Positions 42,797 to 53,701 are shown, counted from the stretch's first letter. The stretch: DNA of 64,000 nucleotides from an uncultured Alphaproteobacteria bacterium (GCA_902621855.1 CACNNQ010000002.1:90731-154730); one strand, 5' to 3'. A program made the numbers and translations. The notes: a model not told the origin generated them from the letters alone.

Positions 42797-43018
42797 AAGT
42801 AGTTTTATTTTATAAAAATATAGTACTTGAAATATAATGACTTTTAAAGCTAAAGCAATAATTGAAAGCTTTTATGATATTTTTAAATTTTACTTAATTT
42901 AACCTTTTTTAATCATTAATAAGGTAAATAAATTATAAACATATTGATCAATTTTTTATTAAATAATATTCAGAGTTTAGAATTATTCATGCAATTGAAT
43001 ATTGAAATTAGGAGATAA

Positions 43019-43519
43019 ATGAAGGTAAAAAAAAATAATTTTACAGAAAATGAAATCTCTAAAGCTCTAAAAATCTATAATTATTTTATTGAAAATTCAT
43101 TCTCTAATTTTGAAGAAAAAAAATTGTCTAAATCAACATTTTATTTATTATTAAAAAAAATTAAAAAAAATAAATTACCATTTATTTTAGCAACTAAAGA
43201 TGATGAAGTTATTGGATTAGCCTTTGTAAATAAATTTAGAGAAAAAAGTGGATATAGGTTTTCATATGAGCATTCAATCTATGTAGATCCAGATTACATT
43301 AATAATGGTTATGGCAATAAAATATTAAAAGAACTTGTCAAAATATGTAAAAAAATTACAAAGATAAAAAATTTAATTGCAGTGATTGGTGGAAAAAATA
43401 ATTTTGCTTCTATAAAAATACATAAAAATAATGGTTTTCAATATATTGGAACTATAAGGAAAGCCGGTTTTAAAAAAAATAAGTGGGTTGATTCGATTTA
43501 TATGCAAAAAAGATTATGA
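43019..43519 (+). CDS. GNAT-family N-acetyltransferase (phosphinothricin acetyltransferase-like)
   Basis: A 166-residue acetyl-CoA-dependent acetyltransferase. The core has VIGLAFVNKFREKSGYRFSY, the strand SIYVDPDYINNGYGNKIL with the CoA loop, and a GFQYIGTIRKAGFK ending typical of the Pat/YncA group, which acetylates amino-acid-like compounds. A good ribosome-binding site AGGAG lies 5 bases upstream (43010-43014). It overlaps the next gene by 4 bases. The substrate is unknown. Confidence 0.85.
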   Translation: MKVKKNNFTENEISKALKIYNYFIENSFSNFEEKKLSKSTFYLLLKKIKKNKLPFILATKDDEVIGLAFVNKFREKSGYRFSYEHSIYVDPDYINNGYGNKILKELVKICKKITKIKNLIAVIGGKNNFASIKIHKNNGFQYIGTIRKAGFKKNKWVDSIYMQKRL

Positions 43520-43980
43520 AAAAAGTAAACACTAAGAATTTTAAAAAAACACTTAGTAAGTTTTCGACAGGTATTACTGTTGTGTGTGTTAAAAATAATA
43601 ATTCAATATATGGGAAAACTGTTAATTCATTTAACTCTTTATCTCTTAAACCTCCTATGGTTCTGTTTTCTTTAGGTAATTACTCGTCTTCAATAAAGCA
43701 GTTTTCAAAAACAAAATTTTTATCAATAAATATTTTATCTAGTAAACAAAAAAAATTATCTGATAATTTTGCTTCTAGTGTGCCTAACTTAGAAGATATA
43801 AAATTTATTGAGGGGAAAAATAAAACAGTAATTATACCTAATTGCATAGCAAATCTTGAATGTGAGTTAATGGATAAAATCAAAAGAGGTGATCACATAA
43901 TATTTATATGTAAGATATTGGAATTACAATCTAACGATAAATTGAAACCACTGGTATATTTTAATTCAAAATATTTCTAG
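43516..43980 (+). CDS. Flavin reductase-like domain protein
   Basis: The 154 residues match the flavin reductase-like FMN-binding fold: FKKTLSKFSTGITVVCV, GKTVNSFNSLSLKPPMVLFS and RGDHIIFICKILELQ. Members are the reductase partners of flavin-dependent monooxygenases, but no monooxygenase is nearby. It overlaps the acetyltransferase gene by 4 bases and directly abuts the M23 peptidase gene, so the three are probably co-transcribed without an obvious shared pathway. Confidence 0.87.
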   Translation: MKKVNTKNFKKTLSKFSTGITVVCVKNNNSIYGKTVNSFNSLSLKPPMVLFSLGNYSSSIKQFSKTKFLSINILSSKQKKLSDNFASSVPNLEDIKFIEGKNKTVIIPNCIANLECELMDKIKRGDHIIFICKILELQSNDKLKPLVYFNSKYF

Positions 43981-45273
43981 GTGTTTAAAATTTTAAGATA
44001 TCTAATTTTTGTTTCTTTAATATCATCAGGATATTATCTGTTTATTTTTGAATACTTAAATATATCTGAGAAATATATTTTTGAGGAAGAGATTATAAAA
44101 AAAGAAATAGTAGAAGATAAAAAAGAAATTATTCGAGAAAAAAAAGAAGAAGTTGCTTCACCTAATATAAAAAAAAATATTGATAAAGAACAATTTGTTG
44201 AGAAAAGAATTGAAATTTTACAAGGTGATACTTTTGTTTCTATTTTGGAAAAGCTAAACTTTAAGCAGAAAAAAATTTATGAAATCATAAGTAAAACAGA
44301 AGAATCTTTTGATTTAAAGAAAATCAAAACTGGAGAAATTATAAGTGTTTTTGAAAATAATTTTGGTGAAATAAAAAAAATTGAGTTTTTTAAAGACAGC
44401 AAGACTATTATTTCTATTAACCTAGATAAAGAAATCAATTTAAATGTACGAGAATTAGCAAAGGAAACATTTATAGAATCAAAAGAATATACAATTATAG
44501 AATCATTATTTTCAGATGGTATTAAAAATAGTGTATCACCAGATATTTTAATTAAGATTATAAGCCTTTTTAGTTTTGACCTAGATTTTCAGAGAGATAT
44601 CAGAGTTAATACTGTTGTTTCAATATCCTATGAATTTGATGAAATAATTGAAACTGGTAGATTAGAATATAAAGATATTAAATATGCATCGATAATAATT
44701 GATGGAAAACAATTAGAATATTTTAAATTTATAACGGATGATGGTTATACAGATTATTTTAATAGAGAAGGAAAGAATGTAAAAAAATCAATTTTAAAAA
44801 CACCTTTAGACGGTGCAAGAATTTCATCAAATTTTGGTATGCGTAAACACCCCATCTCAGGTTTCAATAAAATGCATAAAGGAGTCGATTTTGCTGCCCC
44901 AACAGGAACACCAGTGTATGCTGGAGGTAATGGGGTTATTGAATATGTTGGTAGGAATGGAGGATATGGAAAATATATTCGTATAAGACATAATAATGGA
45001 TATAAAACAGCTTATGCACATTTATCAAATTATAAAAAAGGTATTTCTAAAGGTGTAAGAATTAATCAAGGTGATATTATAGGGTATGTAGGTAATACAG
45101 GTAATTCAACAGGCCCTCATCTTCATTATGAAATTATTTATCAAAATAAACATATTAACCCTCTAAAACTAAAACTTCCTTCTGGGAAAATACTTGAGGG
45201 TGACGAATTAGAAAAATTTAAAGAAGAATATAAAATAATATACGCAGATCATTTAAGTTTATTATACGAATGA
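43981..45273 (+). CDS. M23-family (LytM) metallopeptidase, membrane-anchored
   Basis: A probable periplasmic peptidoglycan endopeptidase or amidase activator. The start is GTG immediately after the preceding stop. There is one N-terminal membrane anchor (residues 7-24), a Lys/Glu-rich linker (35-65), a central domain, and a C-terminal LytM domain with His299 and Asp303 (MHKGVDFAAPTG), His347 and His380-x-His382 (GPHLHYEI). All zinc and catalytic histidines are present, so it should be active. The stop abuts the DUF4167 stop. Confidence 0.9.
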   Translation: MFKILRYLIFVSLISSGYYLFIFEYLNISEKYIFEEEIIKKEIVEDKKEIIREKKEEVASPNIKKNIDKEQFVEKRIEILQGDTFVSILEKLNFKQKKIYEIISKTEESFDLKKIKTGEIISVFENNFGEIKKIEFFKDSKTIISINLDKEINLNVRELAKETFIESKEYTIIESLFSDGIKNSVSPDILIKIISLFSFDLDFQRDIRVNTVVSISYEFDEIIETGRLEYKDIKYASIIIDGKQLEYFKFITDDGYTDYFNREGKNVKKSILKTPLDGARISSNFGMRKHPISGFNKMHKGVDFAAPTGTPVYAGGNGVIEYVGRNGGYGKYIRIRHNNGYKTAYAHLSNYKKGISKGVRINQGDIIGYVGNTGNSTGPHLHYEIIYQNKHINPLKLKLPSGKILEGDELEKFKEEYKIIYADHLSLLYE

Positions 45274-45687
45274 CTACTTAGTTGATCTCGTTCTTTTTTC
45301 TTTAGATGGTTCTGCTATAAATGGTATAGATTCAAGAGATTCATCTTCTACTTTATCGCTGTTATTTAATTCGACTGATTCATTCTGATTGTCAGCACTT
45401 TCTTCATTTAAATTACTTTGTTTCTGATCTTCAAAATTAGTATTTTCTTCAATATTAATACCTAGCTCAACCAAGATTCTGTAGTAATGATCAGTAAATT
45501 GATAATAATATTCAGATTGTATTCTATCACCTGATCTTGATGCTTCTTTAGCAAGTTTTAAATACTTGTTATATTGCTGGGATACATTACCTCTATTTCT
45601 ATGATTGAAATTTTTATATCCACCAGGTTTCTTAAAACTGGTTCTTCTATTACTTTTATAGGCGGTTCTACCGATTTTTTTGTACAT
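45274..45687 (-). CDS. DUF4167-family protein
   Basis: A 137-residue protein of an alphaproteobacterial family. The basic N-terminus (KSNRRTSFKKPGG) and segment AKEASRSGDRIQSEYYYQF then DHYYRIL are the diagnostic part, predicted to bind RNA. The C-terminal 50 residues are acidic and of low complexity. It usually lies near prfA-prmC, as here. The function is not established. Confidence 0.88.
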   Translation of the reverse strand: MYKKIGRTAYKSNRRTSFKKPGGYKNFNHRNRGNVSQQYNKYLKLAKEASRSGDRIQSEYYYQFTDHYYRILVELGINIEENTNFEDQKQSNLNEESADNQNESVELNNSDKVEDESLESIPFIAEPSKEKRTRSTK

Positions 45688-45735
45688 ATTGTTTGGAAAT
45701 TAAAATTTTTTTAAAATTATTAATCTTTTTAGATA

Positions 45736-45763
45736 TCTATACATTTCATTTAATTTATTTCAA
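45736..45763 (-). promoter_or_regulatory. Probable promoter of the DUF4167 gene
   Basis: On the minus strand TTGAAA (45758-45763) and TATAGA (45736-45741) are 16 bases apart, giving a start site about 40 bases before the gene. This is the clearest two-element promoter match outside coding DNA in this part of the window. Confidence 0.45.
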
Positions 45764-45764
45764 C

Positions 45765-46595
45765 TTATATCTTCGAAAAACTAAGGATTCTCTCGATTCC
45801 TTGAAGATCTTTAACAATTTTATTTATATATAGTCCCGAATTTTTAAATATTTCTTCACAATATTCTCTCTGATTAATTCCTATTTCACATACAAAATTG
45901 GAGTATTTGTGCATTAAATTTTGGAGATTATTTGAATATTCTCTATAAAATTTCAAACCGTCATCTCCTCCAATTAAAGCTAATTTAGGTTCAAAATTTT
46001 TTACTTCTGGATCTGCATTATGAAACTGATTATTTGTTAAATATGGCGGATTGGATACAATCAAATCAAACTTAGTATTAATGTTTTTAAAATCAACCAT
46101 CTTTAATTGAACATTATTATTACAATTATGTATTTTTAAGTTTTTTTCTGCAACTTCTATCGCTTCTTTAGAAATATCAATAGCTGTAATAAATGCATTT
46201 TTAAATTCCTTAGCAAGTGATATTGCAATACAACCTGATCCAGTGCCAATATCTAATATTTTTAGTTTAAGGTTTTTATTTTTATAAATACTTAATGCTT
46301 CCTCAATTATTAGTTCAGTTTCAGGACGTGGATCTAGAACAAAATTATTTACATAAAAATCATTTTTCCAGAAAGATTTATTATTTATAATTTTAGCTAT
46401 TGGCTGTCTATTAATTCTTTTTTGAAGAAGTGATTTAAATTTTACAATATTAATATCCTCAATTTTGAAATTACTTAAAATGATTTCATTGTTTTTTTTA
46501 GATGAATGCTTAAGCAAAATTCTTAGATCTAATTCTGGATTATAAATATTTTTTTGTTTTAATTTATTTAAACTATTTTTAATTAAATCATTCAT
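45765..46595 (-). CDS. prmC: Peptide chain release factor N5-glutamine methyltransferase
   Basis: PrmC methylates the GGQ glutamine of release factors. The SAM motif [14 protein letters not shown] begins near residue 115 and the catalytic NPPY is at 182-185. The 276-residue length is standard. It overlaps its substrate gene prfA by 8 bases, the usual pairing. Confidence 0.95.
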   Translation of the reverse strand: MNDLIKNSLNKLKQKNIYNPELDLRILLKHSSKKNNEIILSNFKIEDINIVKFKSLLQKRINRQPIAKIINNKSFWKNDFYVNNFVLDPRPETELIIEEALSIYKNKNLKLKILDIGTGSGCIAISLAKEFKNAFITAIDISKEAIEVAEKNLKIHNCNNNVQLKMVDFKNINTKFDLIVSNPPYLTNNQFHNADPEVKNFEPKLALIGGDDGLKFYREYSNNLQNLMHKYSNFVCEIGINQREYCEEIFKNSGLYINKIVKDLQGIERILSFSKI

Positions 46596-47664
46596 TTTTC
46601 ATGTTTGCTAATTTTGTACTTTCTTCTTCTGCCATTAAAGGATTAATGAGCTCATCTATATTGCCTTCAAGTATTTCCGATAGGTTATACAATGTAAGAT
46701 TTATTCTATGATCAGAAACTCTTCCTTGTGGAAAATTATATGTTCTTATTCTTTCAGATCTATCACCTGAACCCACTTGATTTTTTCTTTGTTCAGATCT
46801 TTGTTTGTTTTTTTCTTGTATTTGGTTATCTAGCAATCTTGCTCGTAAAATTTTTAGAGCCTTGGCTTTATTCTTATGTTGTGATTTTTCATCTTGTTGA
46901 GAAACTACTATTCCAGTTGGTATATGTGTAATTCTTACTGCACTATCAGTAGTGTTAACAGATTGTCCTCCTGGTCCACTTGATCTAAAAACATCAATTC
47001 TTAAATCTTTATCAAGAACTTCAATATCCACTTCTTCTGCTTCAGGTAGAACTGCAACTGTTGCTGCTGATGTATGCACTCTTCCACTACTCTCTGTAGT
47101 TGGAACCCTTTGTACTCTGTGAACACCTGACTCAAATTTCAATTTTGAAAAAACATTTAATCCTGAAATATTACAAATAACCTCCTTGACGCCTTTCAAA
47201 CCTGTTTCTGATATTGATAGAATATCAAAATTCCAAGAATTTAAATCAGCATATCTCTGATACATATTTAATAAATCAGAAGCAAAAAGAGATGCTTCAT
47301 CACCTCCAGTCCCAGCTCTAATTTCTAAAATTGAATTTTTAGAGTCATTTTTATCTTTTGGGATTAGTAATTTTAATAATTCCTGCTCAAGATCTTTGGT
47401 ATCTTCTTTTTTTTCAATGAGTTCTAATTCAGCTATTTTACTAATTTCTAAATCATTGTCTTTTGCTAGCTCATTAAGATTTAATATATCTTTTTGTAAA
47501 CCATTATATTCTTCAATTTTCTCTACAATTGGTCGTAGTTCGGAGTATTCTCTGTTTAACTTAATTAACTCATTTGAGTCAGTATTATTCATATTGTTTA
47601 ATGAACTTTCAATTAATTTGAATTTTTCTAAAATTATTGTGAATTGTTTATCTAGATTTATCAT
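46588..47664 (-). CDS. prfA: Peptide chain release factor 1
   Basis: RF1 terminates translation at UAA and UAG. The codon-recognition PxT motif is PTT at 188-190 and the peptidyl hydrolysis motif GGQ at 232-234. [13 protein letters not shown] and the C-terminal [15 protein letters not shown] are intact in 358 residues. Its start overlaps the end of hisS by 17 bases. Confidence 0.96.
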   Translation of the reverse strand: MINLDKQFTIILEKFKLIESSLNNMNNTDSNELIKLNREYSELRPIVEKIEEYNGLQKDILNLNELAKDNDLEISKIAELELIEKKEDTKDLEQELLKLLIPKDKNDSKNSILEIRAGTGGDEASLFASDLLNMYQRYADLNSWNFDILSISETGLKGVKEVICNISGLNVFSKLKFESGVHRVQRVPTTESSGRVHTSAATVAVLPEAEEVDIEVLDKDLRIDVFRSSGPGGQSVNTTDSAVRITHIPTGIVVSQQDEKSQHKNKAKALKILRARLLDNQIQEKNKQRSEQRKNQVGSGDRSERIRTYNFPQGRVSDHRINLTLYNLSEILEGNIDELINPLMAEEESTKLANMKNE

Positions 47665-48892
47665 TCAGAAAATTATATATTTGATCCAGCTTTAATTCTT
47701 TTTGTTCACCAGTTAGCAAACTTTTAATAGTATAAAAATTACCATTAAATTCATTTTCTCCTATAATAATTACATGAGATGCTGAGGATGAATTAGCTTT
47801 TGTAAATGATTTTTTTAGATTGTATTTATAATTCCAGTAATATGAAATTTTATTTTCAGATAAATATTTTTGTAGATGAAGAAAATAATCTATAAATTTT
47901 TCATTTGTTACTGCAATATGAACATTTGAGTTTATTTTTTTTTCAGACTCCATTAATAAAGCGATCCTTTCAATACCTGCAGCCCATCCAATACCAGGTA
48001 TGTCAGGGCCTCCTAACACTTTTATTAAACCATCATACCTTCCTCCACCTAACAACGTATCTTGACTGCCTAGAGAATTAGTTTTAAACTCAAATACAGT
48101 ATTACAGTAATAATCAAGACCTCTAACAAGATTAAAATCTTCTACAAAATTTATGTCTAATACTTTCAGAGATTTTTTTAAGTTCTCATAATGCATTTTT
48201 GCTTCCTTAGTTAGAAATTCATATATCTTAGGTGATGATTTAGAAATCTCTATATCTTCTTCAAATTTTGAATCCAATATTCTTAAGGGATTACTATCTA
48301 TTTTTTTTATACTTTCATTGGATAATTTCTTTTTATGAGTATTAAAATACTTAGCAAGATTTTTTTTAAAATTAGACAAACTATGTTTGTCACCTAATGA
48401 ATTAATATTTAGTATTATTTTATTTCGAGGTAAGAGTTCATTCAATATTATGTTTGATAATGAAATTAATTCAACATCCGCAAGAACATCTTTAGTTCCA
48501 AGTATTTCAAAATTTATTTGATTAAATTGTCTATATCTTCCCTTTTGAGGTCTTTCTCTTCTAAACATTGGTCCTATTCCAAAAATTTTTAAAGGAATAT
48601 CGTTTAATAGGTTATTGGTAATGGCGGCTCTAATCATTGGGGTAGTATATTCAGGACGCAATGTTAAAAATTCATTGTTTCTGTCTTCAAAAGAATACAT
48701 TTCTTTTAATACTACATCAGAATGTTCGCCAAGAGGTTTAGAAAATAAATTACTAAATTCAAATATAGGTGTCTGAATTTCTCTGAAGTCTTTAAGTTTA
48801 GCATTTTTTGAAACGACTTTAGAAATTTGATTAAATTTATTTATCTCTTCACCAAAAATATCGTGTGTTCCTCTTACCGGTCTTAACTTCAT
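47648..48892 (-). CDS. hisS: Histidyl-tRNA synthetase
   Basis: A class II aminoacyl-tRNA synthetase. [13 protein letters not shown] at the N-terminus, motif 2 ([19 protein letters not shown]), the histidine A loop [15 protein letters not shown] and motif 3 region [14 protein letters not shown] confirm HisS rather than HisZ. The 414 residues are normal. It follows ispG by 1 base, the same order as ispG-hisS in E. coli. Confidence 0.96.
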   Translation of the reverse strand: MKLRPVRGTHDIFGEEINKFNQISKVVSKNAKLKDFREIQTPIFEFSNLFSKPLGEHSDVVLKEMYSFEDRNNEFLTLRPEYTTPMIRAAITNNLLNDIPLKIFGIGPMFRRERPQKGRYRQFNQINFEILGTKDVLADVELISLSNIILNELLPRNKIILNINSLGDKHSLSNFKKNLAKYFNTHKKKLSNESIKKIDSNPLRILDSKFEEDIEISKSSPKIYEFLTKEAKMHYENLKKSLKVLDINFVEDFNLVRGLDYYCNTVFEFKTNSLGSQDTLLGGGRYDGLIKVLGGPDIPGIGWAAGIERIALLMESEKKINSNVHIAVTNEKFIDYFLHLQKYLSENKISYYWNYKYNLKKSFTKANSSSASHVIIIGENEFNGNFYTIKSLLTGEQKELKLDQIYNFLNDKSR

Positions 48893-48893
48893 T

Positions 48894-49991
48894 TTAATTG
48901 CTTAGTTCTATTTCTTTTGATTTTTTTCTTATAAGTTTTTCAAGATAATTCTCTAAATCAACATTTTTTATGACATTATTTTTTTTGCCATCTAAATAAA
49001 TCATGTGTGTGTCATTTCCTCCACCTGTAATTCCAATGTTTGTCATTGTTGCTTCTCCAGGACCATTGACTACACATCCAATTATTGAAACTGTTAATGG
49101 TGTTGAAATATCATCTAACTTTTTTTCTAAGTTTTTTACTGTTTTAATAACTTCAAATTGTTGTCTAGCACAGGAAGGGCAGGAAATAATTTTTACTCCT
49201 CTATTTCTCAGACCTAAACTCTTAAGAATTTCGAAACCAACTCTTACCTCCTCCTCTGGCTCATCTGATAATGATATTCTAATTGTATCTCCAATACCTT
49301 TCAAAAGTAAATTCCCAATTCCAATTGAAGACTTAATCGATCCTGTTCGTTTTCCACCAGCTTCAGTAATACCTAAATGGAGTGGATAATCACAGATTGA
49401 TGCCAATTTCTCATATGCCATAATAGACATAAAGATATCAGAAGATTTTACACTTATTTTAAAATTGGTAAAGTCATTGTCCTCTAGGATTTTAATATTT
49501 AATTTAGCGCTTTCTACCAAAGCTTCAGGGTTAGGTTCAGAATATTTATCTAAAATTTGCTTTTCTAAACTTCCAGCATTTACTCCAATTCTTATTGAAC
49601 AATTATTATCTTTTGCTGCTTTAATTAGCTCTTTTATCCTATCAATACTTCCAATATTTCCAGGGTTTATTCTGATACAACTAGCACCGTTACAAGCAGC
49701 TTCAATACCTCTTTTGTAGTGAAAATGTATATCTGCTATAACAGGTACTGGACTATGCTTAACTATATCTTTTAGAGAATTTGCAGATTCTTTATCTGGA
49801 ATAGAGACGCGTACTAAATCAGCTCCTAGTTTTGCTGATCTTTCAATTTGAGCTATAGTTTCTTTTGCATTAGAAGTTAGAGTATTTGTCATTGTTTGAA
49901 CAGCAATTTTGTTACTACCTCCTATACTTAAGCTTCCTACTTTAATTACACGTGATATTCTTCTATTTATTTTTTGGTATGGTCTTAACAT
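48894..49991 (-). CDS. ispG: 4-hydroxy-3-methylbut-2-en-1-yl diphosphate synthase
   Basis: IspG is the [4Fe-4S] enzyme of the MEP isoprenoid pathway. The TIM-barrel part has [10 protein letters not shown] and [10 protein letters not shown]. The iron-sulfur cysteines are in [12 protein letters not shown] plus one in [10 protein letters not shown]. The 365 residues are typical of bacteria lacking the plant insert. It lies 4 bases after rodZ. Confidence 0.96.
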   Translation of the reverse strand: MLRPYQKINRRISRVIKVGSLSIGGSNKIAVQTMTNTLTSNAKETIAQIERSAKLGADLVRVSIPDKESANSLKDIVKHSPVPVIADIHFHYKRGIEAACNGASCIRINPGNIGSIDRIKELIKAAKDNNCSIRIGVNAGSLEKQILDKYSEPNPEALVESAKLNIKILEDNDFTNFKISVKSSDIFMSIMAYEKLASICDYPLHLGITEAGGKRTGSIKSSIGIGNLLLKGIGDTIRISLSDEPEEEVRVGFEILKSLGLRNRGVKIISCPSCARQQFEVIKTVKNLEKKLDDISTPLTVSIIGCVVNGPGEATMTNIGITGGGNDTHMIYLDGKKNNVIKNVDLENYLEKLIRKKSKEIELSN

Positions 49992-49995
49992 ATTA

Positions 49996-50796
49996 TTAAT
50001 TGTTAAAACTATAATCTAATATTAGTGAGTCTACAACTTCTCCAAAATTTCCTACTTTACCTCTAACCTCGTCATTAATAATAACTAAAATATTACCTGC
50101 ATTTCCAGATGTAATAGTATAATTTAATTCAAGGTTATAGGTATATTCTTCATCTTCATTCATCAATTTACTAATTATAATGTTTTCAGATTTATCTCTT
50201 AACTGCAACCATGTTGGTTTCAATAATTTAAGTGTAACAGTATTAGGAATTTGTTTTTGCTCATTTGTATTAGAAGCAATGGCACTACTATTTGTGAAGT
50301 TTTCTTTTAAAAATTTATTTTTTGTTTCTTCAGTATTTTTGTTAGGTAACTGATCTAAAGAAGCTTGTTCAATTACTGGATCGTAAATTTCAGGTAAATC
50401 AGGAATTAAAGCATACTCAGTTTTTTGATGATTTTCTCTGATAAAAAAGAGATAAAAACAAGTAAAAACGAAAACTGAAGTAAATATTGGAATAATTTTT
50501 TTGTATTTGTATGTTGAAAAAAATTTAGGTTTAGCGATTTGATTAATATCATTATTATTATTTTTTTTCGTTTGTAATCTAAATGTTGAAATTATTTCTG
50601 AGGAGTCTAAATTTAGAAGTTTAGAATAAGCCCTTAAGTGACCAATATAATAGACCATATATTCCTTATCAAATAATTTATCACTTTCAATTTTTTTTAT
50701 AATATCTGAAGAAATCTTTAATTCACTACAAACATAATCTAAGGACATAGCCTTTTCTTTTCTTTTAAGCTTTAAAATTTCACCAACTGTATTCAT
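49996..50796 (-). CDS. rodZ: RodZ-like cytoskeleton/HTH protein
   Basis: The architecture is that of RodZ. An N-terminal helix-turn-helix ([20 protein letters not shown], residues 5-24 onward) is followed by a helical region to about 75, one transmembrane helix (about 103-122), a linker, and a C-terminal DUF4115-type beta domain ([15 protein letters not shown]). RodZ links MreB to the elongation machinery. The order rodZ-ispG-hisS matches E. coli. Its ATG shares a base with the lysC stop. The call is by domain layout and context, as primary sequence is divergent. Confidence 0.85.
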   Translation of the reverse strand: MNTVGEILKLKRKEKAMSLDYVCSELKISSDIIKKIESDKLFDKEYMVYYIGHLRAYSKLLNLDSSEIISTFRLQTKKNNNNDINQIAKPKFFSTYKYKKIIPIFTSVFVFTCFYLFFIRENHQKTEYALIPDLPEIYDPVIEQASLDQLPNKNTEETKNKFLKENFTNSSAIASNTNEQKQIPNTVTLKLLKPTWLQLRDKSENIIISKLMNEDEEYTYNLELNYTITSGNAGNILVIINDEVRGKVGNFGEVVDSLILDYSFNN

Positions 50797-52010
50797 TAGT
50801 TTTCTGTTAAATTATAGGCTTCATGTAATGATTTTACTGCTATGTTAGTAAATTTTTGATCAATTAACACACTTATTTTAATTTCTGAAGTAGATATTGC
50901 AAGAATATTAATAGAATTATTAGCAAGAGTTCTGAACATTTTTTGAGCAACTCCAGATTGAGACATCATCCCCATTCCTATTACTGAAATTTTTGAAACA
51001 TTTTCATCAGTTTTTAATGAATTATATTTAATTTTTGAGAGATTATTTTTTAATATTTCTTTAGCAGAATTAATTTCTAAATTTGGAACTGTAAAAGTGA
51101 TATTGGCGTTTACACCGTCTTGTGAAATATTTTGAACAATCATATCAACATTAATGTTATTATCTGCTAATAAACCAAATATTTGAGCTGAAATTCCAGG
51201 TTTATCTGGTATTCCAGAAATAGTTATCTTAGATTCATTATTGCTATAACTGACTCCGCTAACCATTTCTTTTTCAATTAGTTTCTTTTCATCTATTATA
51301 AATGTACCTTTGTTTTTTGTTATCGATGACAATACCTGAAGTGTTAAATTATTCTTCATTGCTAATTCGACTGATCGAGTATGTAAAACTTTAGCACCCA
51401 AAGAGGACATCTCTAACATTTCTTCAAATGCTAATTTTGGTATTTTTTTTGCTTTTGGTACAAGGTTGGGATCAGCATTATAAACACCATCTACATCGGT
51501 GTAAATATCACACCTATCAGCTTCAATTGCTGATGCAATGGCTACTGCTGTTGTATCAGAACCTCCTCTTCCAAGTGAAGTAACAAAACCTAATGAATTA
51601 ATTCCTTGAAATCCAGCAATGATCAAAACATCATGTTGTTTAAAAAAATCATTTATTCGTTCTTTATCAATGTTTAATATTTTTGCCTTCTGATAGTTTT
51701 CATCCGTTATTATTGGAACTTGCCAGCCAAGTAATGGAATGCTACGAATTTTTTTCTTTTTTAGAATTGCAGATAATAATGCTATTGTAACACTTTCTCC
51801 CGAGGTTAGTATCAAGTCATTTTCTAGTTTTGAATCTGAAGATATTTCGTCAATATACTGCTGCATTTTATTAGTTTCGCCAGCCATAGCAGACAAAACA
51901 ATTACTAATTTATTACCATTAATTTCATTCTCTACTATGCTAGCTACATTTCGTATTTTGTTTATATTTGCAACGGATGTTCCGCCAAATTTCATTACAA
52001 TAAGACTCAT
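50796..52010 (-). CDS. lysC: Aspartate kinase
   Basis: It phosphorylates aspartate, committing it to lysine/diaminopimelate, threonine and methionine. The start MSLIVMKFGGTSVANI, LGRGGSDTTAVAIA and YTDVDGVYNADP are hallmarks. The C-terminal 140 residues hold two ACT domains (TISGIPDKPGISAQIFGLLA, SVIGMGMMSQSGVAQKMF), the likely feedback sites for lysine or threonine. The 404 residues are of the monofunctional type. It heads a minus-strand run of six genes and supplies diaminopimelate for MurE. Confidence 0.95.
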   Translation of the reverse strand: MSLIVMKFGGTSVANINKIRNVASIVENEINGNKLVIVLSAMAGETNKMQQYIDEISSDSKLENDLILTSGESVTIALLSAILKKKKIRSIPLLGWQVPIITDENYQKAKILNIDKERINDFFKQHDVLIIAGFQGINSLGFVTSLGRGGSDTTAVAIASAIEADRCDIYTDVDGVYNADPNLVPKAKKIPKLAFEEMLEMSSLGAKVLHTRSVELAMKNNLTLQVLSSITKNKGTFIIDEKKLIEKEMVSGVSYSNNESKITISGIPDKPGISAQIFGLLADNNINVDMIVQNISQDGVNANITFTVPNLEINSAKEILKNNLSKIKYNSLKTDENVSKISVIGMGMMSQSGVAQKMFRTLANNSINILAISTSEIKISVLIDQKFTNIAVKSLHEAYNLTEN

Positions 52011-52075
52011 TGACTTAAAATATTATTTATTTAACTTTGGTATTATAATTATTCAGTTAAAAAACAAGGAATTTG

Positions 52076-52777
52076 ATGAAGTCCAATAAAAAAAATAAAG
52101 AATATAATTTTTTTAATAAATTATCCGAAGAATGGTGGGATGAAAATGGAAAATTTGGGATTCTTCATAAAATAAGACCGCTTAGAATTGAATATATTTT
52201 ACAACAACTAAATAATAAAAAAGTTAAAAATTTGAAAATTTTAGATATTGGATGTGGGGGAGGGTTAGTTTCTGAATCATTATCCAAATTAGGAGCAGTT
52301 GTTACTGGAATAGATTTTGCTGAAAATAATATAAGAGTTGCAAAGCAACATTCTGCTAAATTAGGTTTAAAAATTGATTACAAAATAGGAGATATTGAGA
52401 AAATAAAATTAAAAAAAAATTTTGATGTTATAATAGCATTTGAAGTTTTAGAACATTTGAATGATTGGAAAAAGTTTTTAAATCAAATACAAAACAATTT
52501 AAATAAAAATGGTATTTTTATTATTTCAACAATAAATAGAAACTTATTATCAAAATATACAGCTATATTTATAGCGGAAAATTTACTTAGGTGGATACCA
52601 AAAGGTACTCATGATTATAACAAGTTTATAAAACCAAATGAAATAATAGATAATTTTAAAAATACTGATTTGTTATTTAATGATCTGACTGGATTGGTTT
52701 ATGATCCTACTGAGTTAAGATGGAGATTATCTAAAAATACAATGATTAATTACTTTTGTTCGTTTAAAAAAACTTAA
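52076..52777 (+). CDS. ubiG: Ubiquinone biosynthesis O-methyltransferase
   Basis: UbiG performs both O-methylations of ubiquinone synthesis. I start at the ATG at 52076, which has AAGGA 5 bases upstream; the TTG at 52073 is unneeded. WWDENGKFGILHKIRPLR and ILDIGCGGGLVSESL (GCGGG at 59-63) are diagnostic, and GTHDYNKFIKP near residue 180 fits. Length is 233. It diverges from lysC across 65 bases containing a TATAAT at 52044-52049. It ends in TTAA shared with the DUF1178 gene. Confidence 0.95.
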   Translation: MKSNKKNKEYNFFNKLSEEWWDENGKFGILHKIRPLRIEYILQQLNNKKVKNLKILDIGCGGGLVSESLSKLGAVVTGIDFAENNIRVAKQHSAKLGLKIDYKIGDIEKIKLKKNFDVIIAFEVLEHLNDWKKFLNQIQNNLNKNGIFIISTINRNLLSKYTAIFIAENLLRWIPKGTHDYNKFIKPNEIIDNFKNTDLLFNDLTGLVYDPTELRWRLSKNTMINYFCSFKKT

Positions 52778-53187
52778 TTTTTTTTTTTTGTAGAAAAAGG
52801 TAATTGCACAATGTCTATCTCTTCATCAATTAATTCTTTTGTTTGTTCTATTGAGGCTTCTCCATAAATAGATTTCTCTTTAATCTCACCATACTTCATT
52901 TTTTTAGCCTCTTCTGTAAATTTATCACCAACATATTCAAAATTTTTCTCTACCATTTTTTTTAATTTATTTATATTTGATGCAATTGTTTTTTTTGTTT
53001 TATAATTTTTGGTATTTGTTTTTTTACTCAAGTTAGGAGTCATCAAATCTTTTTCAATCACATGGTTTTCGCATGATGGACAACTTATAAGATCATTTTT
53101 TTTTTGTTTTGAAAATTCTTTGGAACTTTCAAACCAACCTTCAAACTTATAATCGCAACTAAGACATTTTAAGTTAAAAACTATCAT
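52774..53187 (-). CDS. DUF1178-family protein
   Basis: A 137-residue protein with an N-terminal zinc-ribbon: FNLKCLSCDYKFEGWF carries two cysteines and CPSCENH two more, then a basic linker and a C-terminal GEIKEKSIYGEAS then EEIDIVQLPF, all diagnostic of DUF1178. The function is unknown. In relatives it lies near ubiG and lysC as here. It overlaps ubiG tail-to-tail by 4 bases. Confidence 0.88.
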   Translation of the reverse strand: MIVFNLKCLSCDYKFEGWFESSKEFSKQKKNDLISCPSCENHVIEKDLMTPNLSKKTNTKNYKTKKTIASNINKLKKMVEKNFEYVGDKFTEEAKKMKYGEIKEKSIYGEASIEQTKELIDEEIDIVQLPFSTKKKN

Positions 53188-53192
53188 TTCAA

Positions 53193-53675
53193 TTATATTG
53201 TAGTATTTTTTTGATTTTCAATATCAAAAATTTTATCTTCTGTTGTAATTTCTAAAATTATTGATTTTAATAAAAAATTTAGAGAAAATTTTGATTTATT
53301 ACTGATTACAACACCTCTCATAGGAAGGCATTTATAATTAAAGTTTTTCTTTTTTATATGATCTTCTAAATTTATTTCAATATTCCCTTTTAAGCAAATT
53401 ATTAGATAATCATTATCTATTTCTGTATTCAAATTTACTTTTGATAAATTATTTGATTTCAATTTTACATTGATTTTTCTATTTTCATTTTCATATAATT
53501 TTTCGAAATTTTCTTCAAAATCGTTTTTTAAAATTATATTATTAATATTAGAATTTAATTGGTCTATAATTTTATATTTAAGAATTTCTAAAAGCACAAG
53601 ACCTTTTATTTTTACATTTATTTTAAATAATTCTTCCTCTATTATTTTAGTTATATAATCAAAAGTATTTTTCAT
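53193..53675 (-). CDS. Uncharacterised protein
   Basis: I do not recognise this 160-residue protein. It is soluble-looking, rich in Lys, Asn and Ile, with a predicted helical N-terminal third and a beta-rich remainder (VKLKSNNLSKVNLNTEI, YLIICLKGNIEINLED, FSLNFLLKSIILEIT). No catalytic motif, signal peptide or membrane segment is visible. It sits 5 bases upstream of the DUF1178 gene and 26 bases from the divergent methyltransferase gene. Other alphaproteobacteria I recall have nit/grx/comF-type genes hereabouts, which are absent. Confidence 0.7.
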   Translation of the reverse strand: MKNTFDYITKIIEEELFKINVKIKGLVLLEILKYKIIDQLNSNINNIILKNDFEENFEKLYENENRKINVKLKSNNLSKVNLNTEIDNDYLIICLKGNIEINLEDHIKKKNFNYKCLPMRGVVISNKSKFSLNFLLKSIILEITTEDKIFDIENQKNTTI

Positions 53676-53701
53676 ATAATTATATTACACACATATTAAA
53701 C

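Noticed and set aside
42838..42903. 21-codon open frame in the 222-base spacer between tRNA-Val and the acetyltransferase gene
   Set aside because: It is very short, has no ribosome-binding site and no recognisable sequence; I see nothing else firm in this spacer.
46728..49719. Plus-strand open frames opposite prfA, hisS and ispG
   Set aside because: Reverse-frame shadows of essential, fully conserved genes.
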